Source: Melaminivora alkalimesophila
GTDB lineage: Bacteria > Pseudomonadota > Gammaproteobacteria > Burkholderiales > Burkholderiaceae_C
Direction: 5' to 3'
DNA: 6,152 nt
Assembly: GCF_000282995.1 (NCBI RefSeq)
Contig: NZ_ALEE01000698.1
Span: 1-6,152 of the forward strand
Shown: positions 1 to 5,795 of the stretch, piece by piece
How the letters are laid out: each line of letters starts with the position of its first letter
How positions within the stretch are numbered: position 1 is the first letter of the stretch
Translations under genes and position numbers: made by a program
Notes under the pieces: generated by a model
Seen by the model: only the letters and a program-made list of their open reading frames with translations
What the model was told of the DNA's origin: nothing
Database searches by the model: none

Positions 1-504
1 GGGGCGCCGCGCCGCCTGCAGGGGCGCGCGTGGAGCCTCTATTCGCCCAACAAGGCGCTGGGCCTGACGGGCGTGCGCGCCGCCTATGCGATCGCCCCGC
101 CGCAAGCGTTGGAGGAAGGCGTGGCGCAGCGACTGCGCGCGCTGGCGCCTTCGTGGCCGGTGGGGGCGGACGGGGTGGCGTTACTGCACAGCTGGGTGCA
201 GCCGGAGACGCAGGCGTGGCTGGGCGCGAGCCTGCCGGTGCTGCGCGCCTGGAAGGCGCAGCAAGAAGCCCTGTGTGCGGACTTCGGCTGGCAGGTGGTG
301 CCCGGCAGCCTGGCGAATTTCTTCACGGCGCGGCTGCCGCACGGCGCGCAGATGGCGCCGTTGCTGCAGGCGCTGCGCGCCGCGGGCGTGAAGCTGCGCG
401 ATTGCGCCTCCTTCGGCCTGCCGGGGCATGTGCGGCTCGGCGTGCTTGCGCCGGCATCCCAGGAGGCGCTGGGACAGGCCCTGCGGCGCTACCATCGGGC
501 ATGA
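1..504 (+). CDS. cobC: Threonine-phosphate decarboxylase, C-terminal part (5' truncated by window)
   Basis: PLP-dependent enzyme of aminotransferase fold type I. In cobalamin synthesis this family decarboxylates L-threonine phosphate to (R)-1-aminopropan-2-yl phosphate, the nucleotide-loop linker precursor, in the cytoplasm. Frame 1 is open from the window edge, with 167 residues visible; the family is about 330-360 residues, so roughly the N-terminal half is missing. The visible part opens with SPNKALGLTGVR, the PLP-lysine signature; the Schiff-base Lys is codon 52-54 and the phosphate-contacting Arg is 76-78. Near the end GLPGHVRLGV carries the substrate-carboxylate Arg at 433-435. The family alone could be histidinol-phosphate aminotransferase, but the following cobQ and cobT make the B12 role much more likely. 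The name is cobC in Pseudomonas nomenclature and cobD in Salmonella. The true start lies outside; a Val/GTG at 73 lies after the catalytic Lys and is not a start. Confidence 0.88.
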   Translation, partial: GAPRRLQGRAWSLYSPNKALGLTGVRAAYAIAPPQALEEGVAQRLRALAPSWPVGADGVALLHSWVQPETQAWLGASLPVLRAWKAQQEALCADFGWQVVPGSLANFFTARLPHGAQMAPLLQALRAAGVKLRDCASFGLPGHVRLGVLAPASQEALGQALRRYHRA

Positions 505-529
505 CTTGCGAATCCGCCACCGTCCGCCC

Positions 530-534
530 GGGAG
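530..534 (+). promoter_or_regulatory. Ribosome binding site of cobQ
   Basis: GGGAG lies 7 nt before the ATG at 542. It supports this start over the in-frame extension reaching back to 428, which would overlap the end of the upstream decarboxylase gene and add about 38 residues with no family resemblance. Confidence 0.6.
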
Positions 535-541
535 CCGCCGC

Positions 542-1996
542 ATGAGCGCCCGTTGCATCATGGTGCTGGGCACCAGCAGCGGCGCCGGCAAGAGCTGGCT
601 GGCCACCGCCCTGTGCCGCTGGTACGCCAACCAGGGATGGAAGGTCGCGCCCTTCAAGGCGCAGAACATGAGCAACAACGCCCGCGTGGTGGCAACGCCA
701 GGGGGCGAGTACGGCGAGATCGGCAGCGCCCAGTACTTCCAGGCGCTGGCCGCGCGCACCGTGCCCGACGTGCGCATGAATCCGCTGCTGCTCAAGCCCG
801 AGGCCGACACGAAGAGCCAGGTGGTATTGCTGGGGCGGGTGGAGCGCGAGCTGTCGGCCCTGCCGTGGCGCGGGCGCAGCGAGCGGGTGTGGCCGCAGAT
901 CGCCGAGGCGCTGGATGCGCTGCGCGCGGAAAACGACGTGGTGGTGATCGAGGGGGCGGGCTCGCCGGCCGAGATCAACCTCGCGGCCAGCGACGTGGTG
1001 AACATGCGGGTGGCGCGCCATGCGGATGCGCGCTGCCTGCTGGTGGCCGACATCGACCGCGGCGGCGCCTTCGCACACCTGTATGGCACCTGGGCGCTGC
1101 TGCCCGAGGACGAGCGTGCGCGGATCGCCGGTTTCGTGCTCAACAAGTTCCGCGGTGATGCGGCGCTGCTGGCTCCCGCGCCGCAGCTGCTCCAGGAGTA
1201 CACGGGCGTGCCGGTGGTGGCGACCATCCCGATGCAGTGGCGCCATGGATTGCCAGAGGAGGACGGGGTCTTCGACGAGCGGCCGAGTGCCACAGGCGGC
1301 GAGGTGCACACGCGCATCGCCATCGTTGCCTACCCGCGCGCGAGCAACCTGGACGAGTTTGCGCCGCTGCGCAGCATAGAGGGTGTGCGCCAGGGCTGGG
1401 CGCGCAGCCCGGCGGACCTGGAAGGGGTCGATTGGATCATCCTGCCCGGCACCAAGGCGACGGCGGCCGACCTGCGGTGGCTGCGCGACCAGGGACTGGA
1501 TTCCGCGATCGCGCGCCACGCCGCGGCCGGCGGGCGGGTGCTGGGCGTGTGCGGTGGGCTGCAGATGCTGGGCGAGGCACTGATCGACACCGTGGGCGTG
1601 GACGGCAACGGCCCCGGTCTGGGCCTGCTGCCGCTGGTCACGAGTTTCGAGGCCGAGAAGACGGTGCGCAGCACGCGGGCGCGCTTCGGCGAGGTCGGCG
1701 GTGCGTGGGGCGCGCTGTCGCAGGTGGAGGTGCTGGGCTACGAGATCCACCACGGCCAGACGGCGCAGCACCCGGCGATGGCCGCCGCGGGCGACGTGGC
1801 GCGCGAGCTGATCCCGGGACTGGCGTGGCAGAACGCGGCGGGCAACGTGCTGGGGGTGTACCTGCACGGGCTGCCGGAGAATGCGAGCGTGCTGCAGGCC
1901 CTGTTCGGCGGCGGCGCGCAGACGCTGGATGCCGCCTTCGAGCGCATGGCGCAGGGCGTGGACCAGTGGTTCGATACGCGCGTGCTGCGCCTGTGA
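542..1996 (+). CDS. cobQ: Cobyric acid synthase (glutamine-hydrolysing)
   Basis: Catalyses the ATP- and glutamine-dependent amidation of the b, d, e and g carboxylates of adenosylcobyrinic acid a,c-diamide, giving adenosylcobyric acid; also called cbiP. Length is 484 residues, close to the usual 480-510. The N-terminal dethiobiotin-synthetase-like ATPase domain (about 4-235) has the P-loop GTSSGAGKS at residues 10-18, FKAQNMSNNA just after it, VVVIEGAGSPAEINL around E137, and DIDRGGAF from D170. The C-terminal class I glutamine amidotransferase-like domain (about 256-445) has LPGTKAT, the nucleophile Cys337 in GVCGGLQMLG, YEIHHG with His403/His404, and GVYLHG with His442. All catalytic motifs look intact. 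It begins 37 nt after the decarboxylase stop and is followed 60 nt later by cobT, so it probably lies in one transcript with both. No frameshift or odd composition. Confidence 0.97.
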   Translation: MSARCIMVLGTSSGAGKSWLATALCRWYANQGWKVAPFKAQNMSNNARVVATPGGEYGEIGSAQYFQALAARTVPDVRMNPLLLKPEADTKSQVVLLGRVERELSALPWRGRSERVWPQIAEALDALRAENDVVVIEGAGSPAEINLAASDVVNMRVARHADARCLLVADIDRGGAFAHLYGTWALLPEDERARIAGFVLNKFRGDAALLAPAPQLLQEYTGVPVVATIPMQWRHGLPEEDGVFDERPSATGGEVHTRIAIVAYPRASNLDEFAPLRSIEGVRQGWARSPADLEGVDWIILPGTKATAADLRWLRDQGLDSAIARHAAAGGRVLGVCGGLQMLGEALIDTVGVDGNGPGLGLLPLVTSFEAEKTVRSTRARFGEVGGAWGALSQVEVLGYEIHHGQTAQHPAMAAAGDVARELIPGLAWQNAAGNVLGVYLHGLPENASVLQALFGGGAQTLDAAFERMAQGVDQWFDTRVLRL

Positions 1997-2013
1997 GCCG
2001 GCCCCGGCGGCTC
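1995..2013 (+). repeat. Small inverted repeat at the cobQ-cobT junction
   Basis: GAGCCG (1995-2000) and CGGCTC (2008-2013) are perfect inverse complements around a 7-nt loop, starting within the cobQ stop codon. There is no T-run after it, so it does not look like a Rho-independent terminator. It could be a weak mRNA structure between the two cob genes, or chance in GC-rich DNA. Confidence 0.25.
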
Positions 2014-2056
2014 GGCCCGACGGCCGCAACGACTTCCTGATGACGAACGGACTTGC

Positions 2057-3088
2057 ATGAACCTCCCCGACATTCCTTCCATCGCCGACGCCCTGCTGAC
2101 CGCGCGCCTGCAGGCATTGCTCGACGGCAAGACCAAGCCGCTGGGTTCGCTCGGGCGCCTGGAGCGGCTGGCGCTGCGCATCGGCCTGATCCTGGGCACC
2201 GACCAGCCCGTCCTGCAGGCGCCCCAGGTGCTGGTGTGCGCCGCCGACCACGGGCTGGCGGCGCGCGGCGTCTCGGCCTTCCCGAGCGATGTGACCTGGC
2301 AGATGGTGCACAACTTCGTCACCGGCGGCGCGGCCGTGAGCGTGCTGGCGCGCCAGCACGGCCTGGGCCTGACGGTGGTCGATTGCGGCGTGCGCTATGA
2401 CTTTCCGCCGTACCCCGGGCTGGTGGTGCGCAAGGTCGCGGCCGGCACGCAGGACGCGAGCCATGGCCCGGCCATGACCGCGCAGCAGTGCGCCACCGCC
2501 ATCGCCAACGGCCGCGAGGTGGTGCGCGCGCTGCCGGGCAATGCGCTGCTGCTCGGCGAGATGGGGATCGGCAACACTTCCGCGGCGGCGCTGTTGCTCG
2601 CGCGCCTGGCGGACGTGGACGTAGAGGAGTGCGCCGGGCCGGGTACGGGCCTGGATGCCGCAGGGGTGGCGCGCAAGGTGGTGGTGCTGCGCGAGGCCCT
2701 GGCGGCGAATGCCGGGGCGCGCGCGCCGCTGGAGGCGCTGGCGGCGCTGGGCGGACTGGAGATCGCCACCTTGGTCGGCGCCGTGCTGCAGGCGGCGAGC
2801 GAGCGCCGCGTGGTCGTGGTCGATGGCTTCATCACCAGCGCGGCGGTGCTGGTAGCGTCCCGCCTGGCGCCGGCCGTGCTGGAGCGCTGCGTGTTCGCGC
2901 ACCGCTCGCACGAGCGTGGCCACGCGCGGATGCTCGCCGAGCTGGGCGCCGAACCGCTGCTCGACCTGGAGCTGCGGCTGGGCGAGGGCTCGGGCGCGGC
3001 GCTTGCCTGGCCGCTGCTGGTCTCGGCCTGCGCCATCCTGCGCGAGATGGCGAGTTTCGAGGGTGCGGGCGTGTCCAACCGGCTCTGA
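2057..3088 (+). CDS. cobT: Nicotinate-nucleotide:dimethylbenzimidazole phosphoribosyltransferase
   Basis: Transfers the ribose phosphate of nicotinate mononucleotide to 5,6-dimethylbenzimidazole to make alpha-ribazole 5'-phosphate, the activated lower ligand of cobalamin. Length is 343 residues (family about 340-360). Visible motifs, in order: KTKPLGSLGRLE from K25, ADHGLAARGVSAFPSDVT, the glycine-rich VTGGAAVSVLA, GEMGIGNTSAAA with E168, VVVDGFITSAA, FAHRSHERGH from F280, and GEGSGAALA with E310. E168 and E310 correspond to Salmonella CobT E174 and the catalytic base E317. The ATG at 2057 puts the N-terminus at the family position, but no strong Shine-Dalgarno precedes it (only ACGGA around 2047-2051). 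It follows cobQ by 60 nt and is probably cotranscribed. It ends the cob cluster here: the next gene, nth, converges on it. No cobS or cobU lies between or after. Confidence 0.97.
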   Translation: MNLPDIPSIADALLTARLQALLDGKTKPLGSLGRLERLALRIGLILGTDQPVLQAPQVLVCAADHGLAARGVSAFPSDVTWQMVHNFVTGGAAVSVLARQHGLGLTVVDCGVRYDFPPYPGLVVRKVAAGTQDASHGPAMTAQQCATAIANGREVVRALPGNALLLGEMGIGNTSAAALLLARLADVDVEECAGPGTGLDAAGVARKVVVLREALAANAGARAPLEALAALGGLEIATLVGAVLQAASERRVVVVDGFITSAAVLVASRLAPAVLERCVFAHRSHERGHARMLAELGAEPLLDLELRLGEGSGAALAWPLLVSACAILREMASFEGAGVSNRL

Positions 3089-3127
3089 GGAACGCGGCCG
3101 CGGCGAGCGCATCACCTGCGCGCGGAG

Positions 3128-3152
3128 GCGCCGCGGGCGTCAGGCGCGGCGC
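3128..3152. terminator. Hairpin at the cobT/nth convergent junction (possible weak bidirectional terminator)
   Basis: GCGCCGCG (3128-3135) and CGCGGCGC (3145-3152) form a perfect 8-bp stem with a 9-nt loop. The nth stop codon (TCA on the + strand, 3140-3142) sits in the loop. It lies about 40 nt after the cobT stop, where a terminator would be useful in both directions. Neither strand has a clear U-tract, so intrinsic termination is uncertain. Confidence 0.35.
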
Positions 3153-3787
3153 GGCGCCGGCGTCTTGGGCTGGTAGCCGCACCACTTCGCGACCGGGCAC
3201 TCCCAGCAGCGCGGCAGCCGCGCCTGGCAGGTATAGCGCCCGAGCAGAAGCAGCCAGTGGTGCGCATCCAGCAGGTACTCGGGCGGCACGCGCGCCAGCA
3301 GCCCGCGCTCCACCGCCAGCGGCGTCGCCCCCGGCGCCAGGCCCGTGCGGTTGGCGACGCGCAGGATGTGCGTGTCCACCGCCATCGCGGCCTCCCCGAA
3401 GGCGGTGTTGAGCACCACGTTGGCGGTCTTGCGCCCGACGCCCGGCAGGGCCTCCAGCGCCTCGCGCGTGCGCGGCACCTCGCCGCCATGCTCGTCGAGC
3501 AGGATGCGGCAGGTGGCGAGCAGGTGGCGCGCCTTGGTGCGGTACAGGTTGATGCTGCCGAGGTAGCCCTCCAACGCCTCGAGGCCCAGGTCCAGCAGCG
3601 CCTGTGGCGTGTTGGCCACCGGGAACAGGCGCCGCGTCGCGCGGTTCACGCCCACGTCGGTCGCCTGCGCCGACAGCAGCACGGCGGCGAGCAGTTCGAA
3701 GGTGGTGGTGTATTCCAGCTCGGTGGTAGGGTGCGGGTTGGCGGCCCGGAGGGTCTCGAAGAAGGGCCGGATGTCGCGGTCTTTCAT
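3140..3787 (-). CDS. nth: Endonuclease III, DNA glycosylase/AP lyase
   Basis: Base-excision repair enzyme that removes oxidised pyrimidines from DNA and nicks the resulting abasic site by beta-elimination. With the ATG at 3787-3785 the protein has 215 residues (E. coli 211) and the key residues fall at the E. coli numbers. The helix-hairpin-helix LPGVGRKTANVV carries catalytic Lys120. Asp138 lies in AVDTHILR. The [4Fe-4S] ligands are Cys187, 194, 197 and 203 with C-X6-C-X2-C-X5-C spacing. LLSAQATD (Q41) and NPHPTTELEY near the N-terminus are also typical. A GTG at 3808-3806 has AGGA 7 nt upstream and would add 7 residues, and a TTG at 3838 would add 17; neither extension resembles the family, so I prefer the ATG although its own ribosome site is weak. 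It is convergent with cobT and divergent from the aminotransferase, so transcribed alone here. Confidence 0.97.
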   Translation of the reverse strand: MKDRDIRPFFETLRAANPHPTTELEYTTTFELLAAVLLSAQATDVGVNRATRRLFPVANTPQALLDLGLEALEGYLGSINLYRTKARHLLATCRILLDEHGGEVPRTREALEALPGVGRKTANVVLNTAFGEAAMAVDTHILRVANRTGLAPGATPLAVERGLLARVPPEYLLDAHHWLLLLGRYTCQARLPRCWECPVAKWCGYQPKTPAPRRA

Positions 3788-3799
3788 GGCCCGCGATTG

Positions 3800-3811
3800 T
3801 GCGTGCACGCA
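3800..3811. repeat. Perfect 12-bp palindrome upstream of nth
   Basis: TGCGTGCACGCA is its own reverse complement and starts 12 nt upstream of the nth ATG, inside the divergent gap. It runs directly into CAGGA-A-TCCTG (3810-3820), a second inverted repeat with a 1-nt centre. Such symmetry is typical of dimeric repressor operators, but I recognise no known regulator consensus, and alternating G/C-rich palindromes also arise by chance. Confidence 0.35.
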
Positions 3812-3870
3812 GGAATCCTGTGTGGCGATTGGCGACAATGGGCGCCGCTACACTTTCGTCCGACCTTCCG

Positions 3871-3875
3871 AGGAG
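3871..3875 (+). promoter_or_regulatory. Ribosome binding site of the aminotransferase
   Basis: AGGAG lies 10 nt before the ATG at 3886. It decides this start over an in-frame GTG at 3799, which would add 29 residues unlike the family. Confidence 0.7.
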
Positions 3876-3885
3876 CCCTGACCCC

Positions 3886-5103
3886 ATGCCCATCACCTTT
3901 GCCGACCGCCTGAACCAGGTCGAGACTTCCGCCATCCGTGAGCTCTTCAAGCTGCTGGGCAAGCCCGGCATCATCAGCTTTGCGGGCGGCTTCCCCGACA
4001 GCGCCATGTTCGACGTGGAGGGGCTGCGGACGGCGAGCGAGGCGGCGCTGCGCGAGGAGCCGGGCGCGGCCCTGCAGTATGGTGCGACGGAAGGCTACCA
4101 GCCCCTGCGCGAGCAGCTCGCGGCCTTCATGGCGGGCAAGAGTGTGCGCGACCTCGCGCCGGAGCAGCTGATCGTCACCACCGGCAGCCAGCAGGCGCTG
4201 GACCTGCTCGGCAAGACGCTGATCGACCCGGGCGACAAGGTGATCGTCGAGGGGCCGACCTTCCTGGCCACCATCCAGTGCTTTCGCCTGTATGGCGCGC
4301 AGCTGGTGAGCGCGCCGATCGATGCCGACGGCGTGCGGGTGGATGCACTGGAGCGCCTGATCGAGGAACACCGCCCGAAGCTCGTGTACCTGATCCCGAC
4401 CTTCGGCAATCCGAGCGGCGCGACGCTCAGCCTGGAGCGCCGCCGCCGCGTGCTGGAGCTGGCGGTGAAGCACCAGGTCGTGCTGGTCGAGGACGATCCC
4501 TATGGCGACCTGTATTTTGGCGAGGCACCTCCGCCCAGCCTGCTGGCGCTGTCGCACGAGGTGCCGGGCAGCCGCGAACTGCTCGTGCACTGCGGTTCGC
4601 TGTCCAAGGTGCTGGCGCCCGGCCTGCGCATCGGCTGGATGGTTGCGCCGGCCGAACTGCTGGCGCGCGCGACGATGTGCAAGCAATTTTCCGATGCCCA
4701 CACCAGCACCTTCGCGCAGGCGACTGCCGCGCAGTACCTGCGGGCCGGGCGGATGCCGGCGACGCTCGCGCGTGTTCGAGAGGTCTATGCGGGCCGCGCC
4801 CAGGCGATGGGCGAGGCGCTGCGCCGGGAGCTGGGCGAGGGCGTGGATTTCGTGGCGCCGCGCGGCGGCCTGTTCATCTGGGCGCGGCTGACCGGCGCCG
4901 GCGGGCGCATCGCCGACGGGCGCGAGCTGGCGCGCCGCGCGATCGACCAGGGGGTGGCCTTCGTGCCCGGAACGCCGTTCTTCTGCGCCGATCCCGACCA
5001 CGCCACCTTGCGCCTGTCGTTTGCGACGGCCGATGCCGAGCGCATCCGCGAGGGCGTGGTGCGCATGGGCCGGGCGCTGGAGACGGAGGCAGTGCCGTCG
5101 TGA
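3886..5103 (+). CDS. PLP-dependent aminotransferase, fold type I, LysN/Aro8-like
   Basis: Cytoplasmic class I/II aminotransferase of 405 residues, with no N-terminal GntR-type DNA-binding domain, so an enzyme rather than an MocR regulator. Features in order: IISFAGGFPDSAMFD near the N-terminus, which is typical of the alpha-aminoadipate/aromatic (LysN, Aro8, kynurenine aminotransferase II) group; YGATEGYQPLRE with Y65; NPSG with N175; EDDPYGDLYF with D203 and Y206 for PLP ring contacts; the PLP lysine K241 in SLSKVLAPGLRIGW; and R376 in LRLSFA for the substrate alpha-carboxylate. All catalytic residues are present. The amino donor cannot be read from sequence: 2-aminoadipate, aromatic or branched-chain amino acids are possible, and no neighbouring biosynthetic gene decides it. 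It heads a tight unit with slyX (overlapping stop/start) and a membrane protein gene, which suggests shared transcription more than shared function. Confidence 0.93.
   Translation: MPITFADRLNQVETSAIRELFKLLGKPGIISFAGGFPDSAMFDVEGLRTASEAALREEPGAALQYGATEGYQPLREQLAAFMAGKSVRDLAPEQLIVTTGSQQALDLLGKTLIDPGDKVIVEGPTFLATIQCFRLYGAQLVSAPIDADGVRVDALERLIEEHRPKLVYLIPTFGNPSGATLSLERRRRVLELAVKHQVVLVEDDPYGDLYFGEAPPPSLLALSHEVPGSRELLVHCGSLSKVLAPGLRIGWMVAPAELLARATMCKQFSDAHTSTFAQATAAQYLRAGRMPATLARVREVYAGRAQAMGEALRRELGEGVDFVAPRGGLFIWARLTGAGGRIADGRELARRAIDQGVAFVPGTPFFCADPDHATLRLSFATADAERIREGVVRMGRALETEAVPS
5085..5089 (+). promoter_or_regulatory. Ribosome binding site of slyX inside the aminotransferase gene
   Basis: GGAGG lies 10 nt before the GTG at 5100, within the last codons of the upstream gene. 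It supports initiation at the overlapping GTGA rather than at a later codon. Confidence 0.6.
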
Positions 5104-5315
5104 GTGCCGACGAGGAGCGCCTGCAGGCGCTGGAGGTCAAGGCAGCCTATGCGGAGGACCTGCTGGACGAGTTGAACCTGCTGGTCTATCGCCAGCAGCA
5201 GCGCATCGAGCGGCTCGAACAGGAACTCCTCGAACTGCGGCGCCAGATGCCCGGGCCGGGAGAAGGGGCGGGCGCGCCGGCCGGGCCGCGCGACGAGCTG
5301 CCTCCGCACTACTGA
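5100..5315 (+). CDS. slyX: SlyX family protein
   Basis: Small protein of 71 residues whose molecular function is unknown; the family is widespread in beta- and gammaproteobacteria and named from its place next to slyD in E. coli. Residues 5-50 form a heptad-rich helix, rich in Glu, Leu, Gln and Arg, predicted to be a coiled coil: E-E-R-L-Q-A-L-E-V-K, then DLLDELNLLVYRQQQRI, then RLEQELLELRRQM. A flexible Gly/Pro/Ala stretch follows, and the protein ends in PPHY, the hallmark C-terminus of the family. The start is GTG at 5100, sharing GTGA with the aminotransferase stop (TGA 5101-5103), so translation is probably coupled. The next gene begins 4 nt after its stop. No slyD is nearby. Confidence 0.93.
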   Translation: MSADEERLQALEVKAAYAEDLLDELNLLVYRQQQRIERLEQELLELRRQMPGPGEGAGAPAGPRDELPPHY

Positions 5316-5319
5316 GACC

Positions 5320-5766
5320 ATGTATCCCTACGTCTTCGCCCTGCACCTGCTGGCCGCCACCGTCTGGACAGGGGGGCACCTGGTGCTGGCGCTGAGCGTG
5401 CTGCCACGCGCCCTGCGTGCGCGCTCGCCCGAGGTGCTGCTGGAGTTCGAGCAGGGGTACGAGCACGTCGGCATGCCGGCGCTGGCGATCCAGGTGGCGA
5501 CCGGCCTGTGGCTGGCCTTGCAGCTCGTGCCCGACTGGGGGCGGTGGTTTCAGCCGGACGAGCCGCTGGAGCGCGCCGTCGCCATGAAGCTGGTCCTGCT
5601 GGCGCTCACCGTGCTGGTGGCGGCCCATGCACGCCTGCGCGTCATTCCGGGCCTGAGCGTCCGGACGCTGCCGTTGATGGCCTGGCACGTGGTCGCGGTG
5701 ACGCTCCTGGCGGTGGGCTTTGCGCTCACCGGCGCGAGCTTCCGCTACGGCGGGGTGGGGGGCTGA
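5320..5766 (+). CDS. CopD-like four-helix integral membrane protein
   Basis: Inner-membrane protein of 148 residues with four predicted transmembrane segments at about 5-28, 51-71, 86-103 and 117-139. The soluble linker 30-49 is charged and the 72-86 loop holds W and D/E residues. The first helix carries H9 and, after TVWTGG, H20; further histidines are H49 (entry of helix 2), H103 (end of helix 3) and H123 (helix 4). This pattern resembles the CopD copper-resistance domain family, in which membrane histidines are thought to bind metal or haem; I assign the family on that basis, not a substrate. It has no signal peptide apart from the first membrane helix. It starts 4 nt after slyX with no strong ribosome site of its own, so translation is likely coupled. 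It converges on a truncated haemoglobin gene only 13 nt away. Role in copper or haem handling is inference. Confidence 0.75.
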   Translation: MYPYVFALHLLAATVWTGGHLVLALSVLPRALRARSPEVLLEFEQGYEHVGMPALAIQVATGLWLALQLVPDWGRWFQPDEPLERAVAMKLVLLALTVLVAAHARLRVIPGLSVRTLPLMAWHVVAVTLLAVGFALTGASFRYGGVGG

Positions 5767-5795
5767 GCGGGCGGCGTTTTCATTGCGCCGCCTGC
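5767..5795. terminator. Hairpin at the convergent junction of the CopD-like and haemoglobin genes
   Basis: GCGGGCGGCG (5767-5776) pairs with CGCCGCCTGC (5786-5795) to give a 10-bp stem with one G-U pair in the + strand RNA and a 9-nt loop. It starts directly after the TGA of the membrane protein gene and overlaps the last codons of the haemoglobin gene, whose stop (TCA, 5780-5782 on +) lies in the loop. The T-run (TTTT) is in the loop, not after the stem, so it is not a classic intrinsic terminator; a bidirectional or Rho-assisted role is possible. Confidence 0.45.

Larger units (their letters stand above)
3788..3885. promoter_or_regulatory. Divergent intergenic region between nth and the aminotransferase operon
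   Basis: This 98-bp gap separates two divergent start codons and must hold promoter information for both units. I see no convincing sigma-70 pair. A -10-like TACACT (3849-3854) reads towards the aminotransferase, but the nearest -35-like TTGGCG (3829-3834) is only 14 nt away. The gap also contains a 12-bp palindrome (3800-3811) overlapping a second short inverted repeat (3810-3820). The promoter role is inferred from position only. Confidence 0.45.

Noticed and set aside
1237..2040. Second + strand open frame inside cobQ
   Set aside because: Gly/Arg/Ala-rich translation without motifs, fully inside the cobQ amidotransferase domain; a GC-rich shadow.
1997..2056. Possible cobalamin riboswitch between cobQ and cobT
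   Set aside because: Sixty bases are too short for a B12 riboswitch (about 200 nt), and no B12-box-like sequence is visible. A riboswitch, if present, would be upstream of the window.
323..3115. Very long antisense open frame (930 codons) across the decarboxylase, cobQ and cobT genes
   Set aside because: Its translation is Arg/Ala/Gln/His/Gly-rich without any family motif, and it lies opposite three well-supported genes. Stop codons are rare on the antisense frame of GC-rich genes, so such length is expected by chance.
3829..3854. TTGGCG ... TACACT as a sigma-70 promoter of the aminotransferase
   Set aside because: The spacer is only 14 nt and each hexamer matches 4 of 6, so it is not called as a defined promoter; only the gap as a whole is annotated.
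2832..4007. Minus-strand open frame overlapping nth in another frame and extending into cobT and the aminotransferase
   Set aside because: The nth frame has all catalytic and iron-sulphur residues. This frame has none and becomes low-complexity Ala/Pro/Arg.
3784..5001. Antisense 405-codon open frame opposite the aminotransferase
   Set aside because: It is a shadow of the aminotransferase codon bias, rich in Arg, His, Gln and Ala, with no recognisable domain. The sense frame has the full set of PLP-enzyme motifs.
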